DNA from: JAYUJH01 sp043765375
GTDB taxonomy: Bacteria > Pseudomonadota > Alphaproteobacteria > Rickettsiales > UBA998
Length of the DNA: 64,000 bases
Direction: 5' to 3'
Assembly: GCA_043765375.1 (NCBI GenBank)
Contig: JAYUJH010000008.1
Coordinates: 1 to 64,000, forward strand
Part shown: one piece after another, positions 35,800 through 44,952 of the stretch
Layout of the letters: each line of letters opens with the position of its first letter
Numbering within the stretch: position 1 is the stretch's first letter
Notes under the pieces: model-generated
The model's database searches: none
Told to the model about the DNA's origin: nothing
What the model saw: the letters and a program-made list of their open reading frames with translations, nothing else
Program-made: the position numbers and the translations under genes

Positions 35800-37830
35800 T
35801 TAAAATTGTTGATTGACAGATTCAATCACCTTAACATCACGAATAATCGGATATTTACGTTGCAAAGCGTTAAGATATTGCACCATAATTTCTTGCTCAT
35901 ATTGCTTTTGAATCCGCAGTTTCAATTCCGCATATTTAGTAAAATCTTCTTTTTTGTCTGGCTTGATTGCCATCACATAAACCCCACCAAGCATTTGCTC
36001 CCCCTGCATCACATAATCCAGCGGTTGCATTGCATTTTGTGCAGCAAATAATTCCTCACGCAATTTTTCTGATATTTCTGGCGCAGATGTTTTTGGTGAA
36101 GTTTCGCCTTGTTTGATTAAATCTTTTTTATTGCTGGCTTTTTTATTGCTGGCTTTTTTATTGCTGGCTTCTTCGTTGCTAGCCAAAACTCCATCACGAG
36201 AAATTGTTATTATTGTAGGTTTTTTCACATTATTTTTGCGTAATATATCCAGCATTTGCTCAATATTTGGTGTTTTACTAACCGATGATTCCTGCGACGA
36301 GCTTACCTCAGCTATAAATTGGCGCAATTCACTTGATATTTTTTCACCCAATAATGTTCGGGCTTGGGAGCGTTTTTCCTTTTGCAAATCAGCTGTCACC
36401 AATCCATGCACTTCTTGCAACACACGGGGGCGAGGCTCGGTGATTTCTTTTAACCCAAGCAACACATAATCGCCATTTTTTAACGCAATTATTTCTGAAA
36501 TCTCGCTTTTTTTCAAAGCAAATGCTGCACTTAATAACGGCTGAAACGCATCAACTGCAAACTCCTGCGTATTGTCACTACGCTTGCCACTCGCATCAAT
36601 TTTACCACTTTGTTGTAATTTCAACTTCAAATTAACCGCCAATTGTAGCAACGGCATGTCGGCTGCCAAACCATCTTCCATTTTTTCCATCAATTCTTGC
36701 AATGTTTTGTTCTTTTGCGCTTGGCTTAAATCATCTTTCAATTGCTCCCGCAAATCTTCAAAAGCTGGAACAAAAGCTGATTTAATTGAGCGAACTTGAA
36801 AAACATGCCAACCAAAATCTGTTTTCACGGGCGAAGTAAATCCACCATTTGCCATCACAAACACATCTGGCGCGTTAAAGTTAAATTGATGCTTGGCAAG
36901 AACTCCAAGTGCAATATTATCTTTATTCACGGGAATAATTTTACGCGCAACCGCCTCCATTTTTTTGCCACTTCTCAGCAACCCATAAGCCTGTTCTGCC
37001 TTGTCTTTATCATCATATAATAACTGCCATATCTCCCTTTTCTCGGGCGTCATTAGCTGTTTTTGTCGCTTCAAATATTCCTGCCGCAATTGCTCCTCAC
37101 TAATTTCAATATTTTCATTAATTGCTGCTTTATCCAACATAATATATTCAAAATCACGATATTCAGGGGCGTTATAGCGGGTTATATTCGCATCATAATA
37201 ACCCTTAACTTCGTCCTCAGTTGGTGCCGAAATATCAGCAATTTCCGCATCTGTAATATTAAATAATATCATTTTGCGTTGCTCAAACTCCACCTCAAAC
37301 AACATATCATAATATTTTTCAGGAAAATTAGCTTGCGTTGCAATCGTTTTCTGCAACAATTCCTCAGCAGCAACCGCTTTCATTTCTTTCGTCAATGATT
37401 TTTCACTAATGCGCATTTGCTTCAATCTACGTTCAAAAATCGCCCCATCAAACGCCCCATTTTCATTTTGAAAAGCACTATCCTGTTTGATTATCTGTTT
37501 AATCATATCATCGCTAATATTTACATGCAAAAAATCGGCTTCCAACGAGTATAATTTTTTGGCGATTAATTCCTGCAAGCTAAGATCTAACAACCCCAGT
37601 TTTTTAACTAATTCGGGAGAGAAAAACTCCCCCATATTTGCACGCAATTTTTGTAGTTGCATATAATACTCATTCGCAGAGATGCTCAAATCACCGACCT
37701 GCGCAACATCAGCACGTTTTGGCTGCCCCACCATATCACTCACGCCCCACAACATGAATGATGCGACAATCAGCAATAGCAATATTTTGGTGAAAAAATT
37801 ATTGGATAATTTACGAAAACTTGAGAGCAT
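35800..37830 (-). CDS. ppiD: Periplasmic peptidyl-prolyl isomerase, PpiD/SurA-like
   Basis: A chaperone anchored by one TM helix (residues about 14-31) that helps outer-membrane and exported proteins fold. It has a SurA-type N-terminal domain, then a parvulin-like PPIase region (REIWQLLYDDKDKAEQAYGLL ... GGFTSPVKTDFGWHVFQVRSI), then a weaker second domain. Near residue 555 a linker has four 5-residue repeats (ASNEE, ASNKK x3) encoded by 15-bp units at 36131-36180. It is 676 aa, typical for PpiD. Its operon with trpE, and the tpiA gene diverging on the other side, match conserved alphaproteobacterial gene order. Confidence 0.9.
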   Translation of the reverse strand: MLSSFRKLSNNFFTKILLLLIVASFMLWGVSDMVGQPKRADVAQVGDLSISANEYYMQLQKLRANMGEFFSPELVKKLGLLDLSLQELIAKKLYSLEADFLHVNISDDMIKQIIKQDSAFQNENGAFDGAIFERRLKQMRISEKSLTKEMKAVAAEELLQKTIATQANFPEKYYDMLFEVEFEQRKMILFNITDAEIADISAPTEDEVKGYYDANITRYNAPEYRDFEYIMLDKAAINENIEISEEQLRQEYLKRQKQLMTPEKREIWQLLYDDKDKAEQAYGLLRSGKKMEAVARKIIPVNKDNIALGVLAKHQFNFNAPDVFVMANGGFTSPVKTDFGWHVFQVRSIKSAFVPAFEDLREQLKDDLSQAQKNKTLQELMEKMEDGLAADMPLLQLAVNLKLKLQQSGKIDASGKRSDNTQEFAVDAFQPLLSAAFALKKSEISEIIALKNGDYVLLGLKEITEPRPRVLQEVHGLVTADLQKEKRSQARTLLGEKISSELRQFIAEVSSSQESSVSKTPNIEQMLDILRKNNVKKPTIITISRDGVLASNEEASNKKASNKKASNKKDLIKQGETSPKTSAPEISEKLREELFAAQNAMQPLDYVMQGEQMLGGVYVMAIKPDKKEDFTKYAELKLRIQKQYEQEIMVQYLNALQRKYPIIRDVKVIESVNQQF

Positions 37831-37938
37831 ATGTAAAACTTAAAAATGATTGATATTATTAATATTAAATATATATTTCCGTAACTTAAAGCTATATGGT
37901 TTTTTAAGCAAATACTATTTTAATAATGACTTTATATA

Positions 37939-37957
37939 TAGCAATATGTTATTGCTA
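37939..37957. promoter_or_regulatory. Possible operator palindrome between ppiD and tpiA
   Basis: TAGCAATA TGT TATTGCTA is a perfect 8-bp inverted repeat with a 3-bp spacer, 38 bp before the tpiA start in the 164-bp divergent intergenic region. The size and symmetry suit a repressor site, but a chance palindrome in AT-rich DNA is possible. Confidence 0.3.
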
Positions 37958-37994
37958 GAACTCATAATAATTTTCATTTGAGAACAAATAAATA

Positions 37995-38738
37995 ATGCGA
38001 TTTTTGGTTGGCAATTGGAAGATGAATGGCAATTTTGAGTTCGCCAAATCATATATGAGCAGCCTTGCGCAACATGAAATTGTGCGAAACTTACCACCCG
38101 AAATTAAGCTGATTAGCTGCCCTCCCGCTATTTGGATTAACCAGTTACACGCAATCACCGCAAACACCAACATCATACTCGGTGGACAAGATTGTCATTT
38201 TGCAACAGACGGAGCATTCACTGGTGATATCTCGGCGCAAATGCTCCATGATACAGGCTGTGAATATGTGATTGTGGGGCATTCCGAACGTCGCAGAAGC
38301 CATGGCGAAAATGATGCAGCCGTAGCGCACAAAGCCAATGCAGCGTTGGCAGCAGAGTTGCAACCAATCATCTGCGTGGGTGAAACCAAATTGCAGCGTG
38401 ATCAAAATGTTCATAGAGCAGCGATTGAAAAGCAAATCAAAAACTTGCTCGCTGAGATAATTCCGCATCATTCTTTGATTATAGCTTATGAACCAGTCTG
38501 GGCGATAGGTACGGGGCATACTCCAACCATTGCAGAAATCAAAGAAATGTTTGATGTGATTATCAATGAATGTAGGCGTCACGGGATTTATTTAATTAAC
38601 TTGCTTTATGGTGGGTCAGTCAATGCTGAAAACGCCCCCGCATTGTTTGAAATCGCTAATTTATCGGGGTTGCTAGTTGGCAATGCAAGTACACAACTTC
38701 AACAGTGGACAGAAATAATAAAGACTGCTGTAAAGTGA
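37995..38738 (+). CDS. tpiA: Triosephosphate isomerase
   Basis: Interconverts dihydroxyacetone phosphate and glyceraldehyde 3-phosphate. Motifs: FLVGNWKMNG (Lys at the active site), VIVGHSERRRSHGEND (catalytic His), YEPVWAIGTGHTPT (catalytic Glu and loop 6), NLLYGGSVN and LVGNAS. 247 aa. Its place next to ppiD-trpE (divergent) and before secG-pyrG is a familiar alphaproteobacterial arrangement. Confidence 0.97.
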   Translation: MRFLVGNWKMNGNFEFAKSYMSSLAQHEIVRNLPPEIKLISCPPAIWINQLHAITANTNIILGGQDCHFATDGAFTGDISAQMLHDTGCEYVIVGHSERRRSHGENDAAVAHKANAALAAELQPIICVGETKLQRDQNVHRAAIEKQIKNLLAEIIPHHSLIIAYEPVWAIGTGHTPTIAEIKEMFDVIINECRRHGIYLINLLYGGSVNAENAPALFEIANLSGLLVGNASTQLQQWTEIIKTAVK

Positions 38739-38748
38739 TTTCTTTATA

Positions 38749-38800
38749 TTGACAAAATCACATAAATATATTATTGATGTTTGTGTTAAATTTGTATAGT
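38749..38800 (+). promoter_or_regulatory. Promoter region of the repeat-bearing secreted protein
   Basis: TTGACA at 38749-38754 is a perfect -35 hexamer; TATTGA lies 17 bp downstream (38772-38777). A second -10-like TATAGT is at 38795-38800, with TATTGA as its possible -35. A strong ribosome site (AGAGGA at 38811-38816) precedes the ATG at 38824. This implies high expression. Confidence 0.5.
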
Positions 38801-38823
38801 TTTCTTTTTAAGAGGACAAACTA

Positions 38824-39060
38824 ATGGCAACGGCGAAAAAACTTGCTACAATGGCATTGTCAGGGCTATTACTATTACCAGTTCCAGTAGATGCAAGAGA
38901 TATAATGCCAGCTCCAGTAGCTGCAAGAGATATCATACCAGCTTCATTAGCTGCAAGATACAGTATATCAGCTCCAGTAGCTGCAGAAGATAGAATTGCA
39001 ATAAAGTGCATACCCAGATGCGTTAGAAGCTGCTGGTCATGCCCTATAGCAGCTCTCTAA
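38824..39060 (+). CDS. Tiny secreted protein with four 10-residue repeats and a Cys-rich tail
   Basis: A 78-residue protein. Residues 1-17 look like a signal peptide (MATAKKLATMALSGLLL). Four 10-residue units follow: PVPVDARDIM, PAPVAARDII, PASLAARYSI, SAPVAAEDRI, encoded by four consecutive 30-bp units. The C-terminus holds four cysteines spaced C-x3-C-x3-C-x2-C (CIPRCVRSCWSC) and ends in PIAAL. The repeated Ala-Ala/Asp-Ala steps resemble signal-peptidase sites. It has its own promoter, strong ribosome site and terminator between tpiA and secG. No known family recognised; a defensin-like, metal-binding or processed peptide precursor are possible readings. Confidence 0.75.
   Translation: MATAKKLATMALSGLLLLPVPVDARDIMPAPVAARDIIPASLAARYSISAPVAAEDRIAIKCIPRCVRSCWSCPIAAL
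38878..38997 (+). repeat. Four tandem 30-bp coding repeats
   Basis: Units start at 38878, 38908, 38938 and 38968. Each follows the pattern CCAGCTCCAGTAGCTGCAAG then AGATAT-A-T-A, with unit 3 and unit 4 more diverged. All are in frame. Together they make up half of the mature protein. Confidence 0.9.
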
Positions 39061-39086
39061 GCTTAGTATAACTAAGCTTTTTTTTT
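39059..39086 (+). terminator. Intrinsic terminator of the repeat-bearing secreted protein
   Basis: AAGCTTAGT at 39059-39067 pairs perfectly with ACTAAGCTT at 39071-39079 around ATA and runs into a long T tract. The stop codon TAA overlaps the base of the stem. Confidence 0.92.
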
Positions 39087-39190
39087 GAGTTTTTGACAAT
39101 CATAAATCATAATATATTGTATAATTTTTATAGTTTATTTCTTGATTATTTAGTGTATAGGTAACATATATTTGATTTATTGGATTTTTC

Positions 39191-39697
39191 ATGAGCTTAA
39201 TATTACTAGTTTTACAAATTATCATCTCAATATTACTGATTATCGTGATATTGTTGCAACGTAGCAATAGTGATGGATTTGGGCTTGGCGCAAGCGGTGG
39301 TTCAAACTTTCTCTCCAGCCGTGGGCAAGCCAACTTAATGACCAAAATAACCTCAATTTTAGCAGCGGCTTTCATGGCAAATAGCTTGTTGCTCGCCACT
39401 GTTAATGCTCGCAGCAGCGCAGATAGCATCGCTGATGAAATTATGTTGGAGCAAAGCAAAAATCGTGATTTTCAAGTTCCTATTGAAGCTATTGAAGGAG
39501 CAGTTGATAATAAAATCATAGATAAAAATGTAGATGAAAAAAATGAAGATGTTACGGTTGAAGGATTAACGAATAAAGATGTTAAAATTGAATCTCCAAA
39601 AATTGAAGCTCCTTCAACGGAAACTCCTTCAACGGAAACTCCTGCTATGGAATCCCCGAAAATAAACACTCCAAAAGCTGAACAAAAAAGTGAGTAA
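39191..39697 (+). CDS. secG: Preprotein translocase subunit SecG, long C-terminal tail
   Basis: A component of the SecYEG channel. The first 80 residues are a standard SecG: TM1 (LILLVLQIIISILLIIVILL), the LQRSNSDGFGLGASGGSNF loop, then TM2 around residues 50-70. The remaining 85 residues are an acidic tail with five-residue repeats (KIESP, KIEAP, STETP, STETP, AMESP, KINTP) encoded by 15-bp units at about 39583-39675. SecG tails vary in this class, but this repeat is unusual. pyrG starts 5 bp later. Confidence 0.93.
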   Translation: MSLILLVLQIIISILLIIVILLQRSNSDGFGLGASGGSNFLSSRGQANLMTKITSILAAAFMANSLLLATVNARSSADSIADEIMLEQSKNRDFQVPIEAIEGAVDNKIIDKNVDEKNEDVTVEGLTNKDVKIESPKIEAPSTETPSTETPAMESPKINTPKAEQKSE

Positions 39698-39702
39698 CAT
39701 AA

Positions 39703-41361
39703 ATGGCTAGGTTTATCTTCATCACAGGCGGGGTTGTTTCATCATTAGGCAAGGGGCTTGCCGCCGCCTCCATCGCTAACTTGTTACAATTAAGGGGGTT
39801 CAAAGTTCGTTGTCGCAAACTTGACCCATATCTAAATGTTGACCCTGGAACAATGAGTCCATTTCAACATGGCGAAGTATTCGTCACTGATGACGGTGCA
39901 GAGACAGACCTAGATTTAGGACATTATGAACGCTTCACCAATGTTGATGCCAAACGTAATGACAACATCACCACGGGGCAGATATATTCCAATTTACTAA
40001 CCAAAGAACGCCGTGGCGATTATCTCGGGGGGACGGTGCAGGTAATTCCGCACGTTACTGATTTGATTAAGCAATTTATCCTCAAAGACACTGAAAATGA
40101 AGATTTCATGCTATGCGAAATCGGTGGAACAGTTGGTGATATTGAAGGGCTACCATATTTTGAAGCAATCCGCCAATTAGGTTATGAATTAGGCAAAAGC
40201 AGGGTGCTATTCATGCACGTCACACTTGTGCCTTGGATTGCCGCTGCCAAAGAGTTGAAAACTAAGCCAACCCAACATTCCGCCAAAGAATTGCGCTCCA
40301 TCGGAATTATCCCCGACATTATTTTATGCAGGGCAGATAGGGAAATACCCGTCGCAGAACGGCGCAAAATTGCATTATTTTGTAACCTGCCCGAGGAAAA
40401 TGTTATCCAAGGGCTTGATGCTAACTCAATTTATGATGTGCCACGGGCTTATCATGCGGAAGGGTTGGATAGCCAGATTTTGAAACATTTTGGTGTGATG
40501 AACGCCCCCGCCCCTGATTTAACCGTTTGGAACAAAATCAGCAGCGATGAATCCGCTCGCAAAGGCACAGTAAAAATCGCTATTGTTGGTAAATATGCAG
40601 GCTTAAGCGATGCTTATAAATCATTGAGCGAAGCATTGCATCATGCAAGTATTTTTTGCGGGGTCAATGTTGAGATTGATTGGGTTGACGCAAGGGCGTT
40701 AGAACCTGAAGATTTAGACGTAGCACTCGCCAAAGCTGATGGTGTGCTTGTCCCCGGTGGGTTTGGTGAACGTGGGGTGCGCTCCAAAATTGCCGCTGTG
40801 AAATATGCAAGGGAGCGTAATTTGCCCTATTTCGGCATCTGTTTTGGTATGCAAATGGCAGTGATTGAGTTTGCCCGCAATGTTGTTGGCGTAAAAGATG
40901 CGAGTTCAACCGAGTTTGGCGCAAGTGAAACAGAAGATGCGCGCGGCCCATTGGTTGGTTTAATGACTGAATGGATGCGTGATGGCGTGCTGGAACAGCG
41001 TTCCGTTGATGATAATGTGGGGGGGACGATGCGCCTTGGCACTTATGATTGTAAAATTGCACAGGGCAGTTTGGCAGCAAAAACCTATGACAGCCTGAAC
41101 ATTTCTGAGCGTCATCGCCATCGTTATGAAGTGAATATGGCGTATCGTGCAGATTTGGAGGCAGCGGGAATGATATTTTCTGGCGTTTCACCAAGTGGAA
41201 AACTGCCCGAAATTATTGAGCTAAATGGTCACCCATGGTTTGTGGCGGTGCAGTTCCACCCCGAGTTCAAATCACGTCCGTTCGCTCCGCACCCGCTATT
41301 TTCAGGATTTATTGAGGCAGCAAAAAAACATCATGGTGAAAAAAGCGATAATCTTACTTAG
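39703..41361 (+). CDS. pyrG: CTP synthase
   Basis: Makes CTP from UTP, ATP and glutamine. The N-terminal amidoligase has FITGGVVSSLGKGLAAASIA, the KLDPYLNVDPGTMSPFQHGEVFV loop and GGTVGDIEG; the C-terminal class I glutaminase has the nucleophile Cys in YFGICFGMQ and the His-Glu pair in FHPEFKSRP. 552 aa, normal. Directly follows secG. Its last 29 bp overlap the start of queC. Confidence 0.98.
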   Translation: MARFIFITGGVVSSLGKGLAAASIANLLQLRGFKVRCRKLDPYLNVDPGTMSPFQHGEVFVTDDGAETDLDLGHYERFTNVDAKRNDNITTGQIYSNLLTKERRGDYLGGTVQVIPHVTDLIKQFILKDTENEDFMLCEIGGTVGDIEGLPYFEAIRQLGYELGKSRVLFMHVTLVPWIAAAKELKTKPTQHSAKELRSIGIIPDIILCRADREIPVAERRKIALFCNLPEENVIQGLDANSIYDVPRAYHAEGLDSQILKHFGVMNAPAPDLTVWNKISSDESARKGTVKIAIVGKYAGLSDAYKSLSEALHHASIFCGVNVEIDWVDARALEPEDLDVALAKADGVLVPGGFGERGVRSKIAAVKYARERNLPYFGICFGMQMAVIEFARNVVGVKDASSTEFGASETEDARGPLVGLMTEWMRDGVLEQRSVDDNVGGTMRLGTYDCKIAQGSLAAKTYDSLNISERHRHRYEVNMAYRADLEAAGMIFSGVSPSGKLPEIIELNGHPWFVAVQFHPEFKSRPFAPHPLFSGFIEAAKKHHGEKSDNLT

Positions 41362-41998
41362 TGGCGGGCTGGATTCCACCACAATTTTAGCAATGGCGAA
41401 AAATGATGGTTATGAGTGCCACGCATTAAGTTTTGCATATGGGCAACGTCACGGGATTGAATTACAATTCGCCAAACAAATTGCCGTGGATTATGGCGTT
41501 ATTGAGCATCGCATTGCCCATATTAATTTGCGTTTATTTGGTGGGTCGGCATTAACCGCTGAAATTGCTGTGCCGAAAGCTACACATGTTGATGAAATTG
41601 CTGCGGAAATACCCGTGACATATGTCCCTGCTCGCAACACGATTTTCCTGAGTTTTGCACTGGCTTATGCGGAGGTGATTGGGGCGTTTGACATTTTCAT
41701 TGGGGTGAATGCGGTGGATTATAGCGGTTACCCCGATTGTCGCCCTGAGTTTATTGCAGCGTATGAGGTGATGGCGAACTTGGCGACAGCTTGTGCGGGC
41801 GGACAGAGAATTAATATTCATGCGCCGTTGATTCATATGAGCAAGGCGGAGATTATCAAAGCGGGGGTTGCTCTTGGGGTGGATTATGCGAAAACAATCT
41901 CGTGCTATGACCCATCAATTGAGGGGATTGCTTGCGGGAAGTGCCACGCATGTTTGTTGCGGGCGAAGGGATTTGCGGACGCTGCTGCTGCTATTTGA
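41333..41998 (+). CDS. queC: 7-cyano-7-deazaguanine synthase
   Basis: Converts 7-carboxy-7-deazaguanine to preQ0 for queuosine synthesis. The PP-loop ILLSGGLDSTTILAMA is at the N-terminus and a zinc site CxxxxxxxxC-x2-C-x2-C is near the end (SCYDPSIEGIACGKCHACLL). The start at 41333 (221 aa) is correct because the fold begins at MVKKAIILLSGG; it overlaps the end of pyrG by 29 bp. The 3' end overlaps a small opposite-strand lipoprotein gene by 8 bp. Confidence 0.95.
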   Translation: MVKKAIILLSGGLDSTTILAMAKNDGYECHALSFAYGQRHGIELQFAKQIAVDYGVIEHRIAHINLRLFGGSALTAEIAVPKATHVDEIAAEIPVTYVPARNTIFLSFALAYAEVIGAFDIFIGVNAVDYSGYPDCRPEFIAAYEVMANLATACAGGQRINIHAPLIHMSKAEIIKAGVALGVDYAKTISCYDPSIEGIACGKCHACLLRAKGFADAAAAI

Positions 41999-42149
41999 TT
42001 TTGCTGCTTAGATCCATCATCATGTTGCTATTGAGTTTTTCGTAGGAATCAACATAACTCATATTATCCCATGCGACTTGTTGGGATTGTTGGTTGCTGG
42101 AGCAGGCTGTTAAACTTATTAATGCGATTAATGTTATTATGAACTTCAT
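41991..42149 (-). CDS. 52-residue lipoprotein
   Basis: A complete gene: N-terminus MKFIITLIALISLTAC with a classic lipobox (LTAC, Cys16), followed by SSNQQSQQVAWDNMSYVDSY and a Met/Ser-rich end. GGA lies 7 nt before the ATG. The stop overlaps the last 8 bp of queC, tail to tail. Short lipoproteins with this layout are often entericidin-like or cell-wall-linked, but no family is identified. Confidence 0.7.
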   Translation of the reverse strand: MKFIITLIALISLTACSSNQQSQQVAWDNMSYVDSYEKLNSNMMMDLSSKIK

Positions 42150-42315
42150 AAATATTCCATGTTTGTTGAAACATTAATAGCAGAGATTTTTGGGTTGAGG
42201 GAGTGGCAAAAACGCAAAGCTGATATGCACAAAATGCAATGTTTGTGAGGCAATGTTTGTGAGGCAATGATTATGATGTAATGATTGTTGCAAAACACAG
42301 AGATTGCAAACACAC

Positions 42316-42342
42316 AAAAAAAGGGGAGCGTAAAGCCCCCCT
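42316..42342 (-). terminator. Intrinsic terminator of the RTX protein gene
   Basis: On the minus strand, GGGGGGC pairs with GCTCCCC (including one G-U) around TTTAC and runs into a tract of seven T. It lies 28 bp after the RTX stop codon. The rest of the gap from 42150 to 42369 carries short GCAATGTTTGTGAG repeats at about 42236-42266 and nothing else recognisable. Confidence 0.85.
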
Positions 42343-42369
42343 AAGAATTATAAATATATTTTTTTATTA

Positions 42370-44952
42370 TTATGCAATTAAAGCAAAATCAGAAACTTCA
42401 AAAGCATCACCAATAGAAGCAAGAGTTGTTATGTTTGTGAATGTTGCCATAGTTGCAGTATTTGTTAATGCAGCAACTCCTCCAATGTCAGCATCAAAAT
42501 ACATACGAACTTGATTCACTGTTGTATCAAAGAACAATACTGCAGCGGGAGTTACCGATGCGCTTACAATTGTAAGAGCAGCTTCAGCGGCTGCAACATC
42601 AGCATAACCAGTTCCTGTTAATACTACAACGTCGTAAGCTGTTCCAGCAGTTACACCTGCAGCTGTTCCTTCGTAATAATTTCCTGCAGTAACAGCACCA
42701 ACCGCACCACCAGCGGTAACTGCACTTTTATCAACTTGGATAAGATCGTCAACACTAGAAAAATCAGCAACCACATCAGCACCGCCAGTGTAAGCTGCGT
42801 TATCGGTGGCGTCAGTGAATACAAATATGTCGTTTCCAGCACCAGCAGTTATTATGTCTACTCCCTCACCAGAAGTAATGCTATCATTTCCAGCACCACC
42901 AATCAATGAGTCATTACCAGCTACACCTAGAATTGTATCATTACCAGCACCGCCAGTAATATAATCAACCCCAGCACCACCATTTATACTGAATGCGCCG
43001 TTACCAGACACAACAATGTCAGAACTAGCGGCAGCAGCATTAATAATGTTATTATCTGTTCCATTAGCATTACCGGCAGTTGCGGTTACTTTGCCTATGA
43101 AACCAGTAGTAGCAAGATCAACTAATAATCCACCAGTTCCAGCTGTAACTGCTAGCTTGGTAGTAGCATCAGCAATTGAAGCAACTATTAATGTGTTAAC
43201 TTCACCATTAGCAAAATTAGCATTACCAAAAGTTACATTATTATCTGAACCAATGGCACCTGAAACTGTAACTGAATCGTTACCATTTCCGGTCACAATA
43301 GTATTATTACCAGCTCCAGCATTAATATTATCGTTACCATCACCAGCATCTATAGAATCATTACCAGCAAGTGTTATGATTACATCATTTCCAGCTCCTG
43401 AAGAAACAGTTGCAGTTCCAGCAGTAATTAATTTAATCGTATCAACACCACCAGTTCCAGAAATATCAAACTTAGAACCAGCAATTCCAGTAACATCAAT
43501 TTTTGAGGTTTCAACTGCTGATTCAGAAGCAGATGCCCCACCCCAGATTATAATGGAGGAAGCGGCAACCGTAGTTGTCACAGCAATAGTATCGTTACCT
43601 AAACCACCGATGATTGTATTGTTTGCACCACTCATTGCAGTCACGCTAATGGTATCGTTACCGCCACCAAGATTTACTATGCTGTTTTTACCCAATGTTG
43701 AAGCTGCGATAGTGTCATCACCAGTTCCAAGCATAATGTTCACGTCACCGTTCACACCAGAAATGCCATTATTGCCGTTGCCAGAAACTAAAGTATCAGC
43801 TCCGCCACCAAGTGCAACAACGTTATTTCCAGTTCCAAGCGTAACGCTATCAGCACTAGTCCCAGTTGTGATTGTATCGTTGCCTAACCCACCGAATACA
43901 ACACCAGCAGCCCCACCATTTACTGAAATCACGTCACTTCCGCCATTACCATAAACAGTTGCAGTTGATGTGTTCGTGCTATTTACTGTGATAACATCAG
44001 CACCATCAGTTGAATCGGCTTCACCCATTCCACCGTATACTGTTGCGGAAGCTCCACCAGCCATTGTTATTTCAACAGTGTCTGTTCCAGTTCCAGCAAA
44101 AATTGTAGCATTACCAGCAAGATTTGTTGCACTTATGATTGTGTCATTGCCCAAACCACCATAAACCGAAATAGATTTTTGTGCGTTTAATTTAATGTCA
44201 TCATTACCAGCATTAGCATATACCAATCCACCACCAGTTCCAGTAGTAATCATATCGTTACCATCAGTTGAATCAGCAACGCCGTTTCCACCATAAATAG
44301 TTACGTCACCTGTTAAGCTAGCGGTTGAAATTGTATCATTACCTGAGTTACCAAAAAACACAACTGAAGCTGAACTTGTAGCAGTTGTTGATATTGCATC
44401 ATTTCCCAATCCACCAAATACTGATGAAACTTTACCATCACCAACTGCAACTGTAACTGTATCGTTACCAGCATTTGCATAAACAGTTGAATTGCCGTTA
44501 CCAACAATTATTGAATCTGAACCATCAGTTGTATCAACCATGCCAGTTCCACCATAAACAACTACTTTATCTGAACTATTACCAGTTGTGATAGTATCTG
44601 ATCCACCCAAACCGAAAAGAACATGATCACCAGCAACGCCTGATACATTGATAGTATTTGAACCAGCATCACCAGAGGCAGTTACTGAATCATCACCAAA
44701 CACCAAGCGACCAGCACCAGTATATGTTAGGTTAGCAGTTGCTGTTGGAGCAGTTGCTTTTGATGAAAGTTGCGCTAATGAAACACCAGTCAAAGTGACG
44801 GCTTCGTTGAACTTGTTAGCAATGCGAACTGCGCCAGCAACTTCAGTGATTGTTAAGTTAGTCAATTCCTGATTTGCGAAATCAAGAATATCAGCAGTTG
44901 GGTTAAACGCTAACGTTTTACCAAGTGACTGTGCATAATTAAAAGTTACCAT
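42370..44952 (-). CDS. RTX / calcium-binding beta-roll surface protein
   Basis: An 860-residue, acidic, Gly/Asn/Asp/Thr-rich protein with no N-terminal signal peptide, likely exported by a type I system. From about residue 75 to 720 it is built of repeats with GGxGxD-type calcium-binding nonapeptides (GGLGNDTI, GGNDTI, GGAGVDYITGGAGNDTI, GGAGNDSITSGEGVD); canonical RTX units are densest at about residues 664-714. The last 120 residues form a separate domain (FFDTTVNQVRMYFDADIGG) ending in FEVSDFALIA, as in type I secretion targeting regions. Its size and low diversity suit an S-layer or adhesin. AGG precedes the ATG by 7 nt. No secretion genes adjacent. Confidence 0.85.
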   Translation of the reverse strand: MVTFNYAQSLGKTLAFNPTADILDFANQELTNLTITEVAGAVRIANKFNEAVTLTGVSLAQLSSKATAPTATANLTYTGAGRLVFGDDSVTASGDAGSNTINVSGVAGDHVLFGLGGSDTITTGNSSDKVVVYGGTGMVDTTDGSDSIIVGNGNSTVYANAGNDTVTVAVGDGKVSSVFGGLGNDAISTTATSSASVVFFGNSGNDTISTASLTGDVTIYGGNGVADSTDGNDMITTGTGGGLVYANAGNDDIKLNAQKSISVYGGLGNDTIISATNLAGNATIFAGTGTDTVEITMAGGASATVYGGMGEADSTDGADVITVNSTNTSTATVYGNGGSDVISVNGGAAGVVFGGLGNDTITTGTSADSVTLGTGNNVVALGGGADTLVSGNGNNGISGVNGDVNIMLGTGDDTIAASTLGKNSIVNLGGGNDTISVTAMSGANNTIIGGLGNDTIAVTTTVAASSIIIWGGASASESAVETSKIDVTGIAGSKFDISGTGGVDTIKLITAGTATVSSGAGNDVIITLAGNDSIDAGDGNDNINAGAGNNTIVTGNGNDSVTVSGAIGSDNNVTFGNANFANGEVNTLIVASIADATTKLAVTAGTGGLLVDLATTGFIGKVTATAGNANGTDNNIINAAAASSDIVVSGNGAFSINGGAGVDYITGGAGNDTILGVAGNDSLIGGAGNDSITSGEGVDIITAGAGNDIFVFTDATDNAAYTGGADVVADFSSVDDLIQVDKSAVTAGGAVGAVTAGNYYEGTAAGVTAGTAYDVVVLTGTGYADVAAAEAALTIVSASVTPAAVLFFDTTVNQVRMYFDADIGGVAALTNTATMATFTNITTLASIGDAFEVSDFALIA

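Noticed and set aside
43016..43954. 312-residue plus-strand frame opposite the RTX gene
   Set aside because: A Pro/Ala/Val/Ser-rich mirror of the Gly/Asp/Thr repeat codons on the other strand, with no ribosome site or domain.
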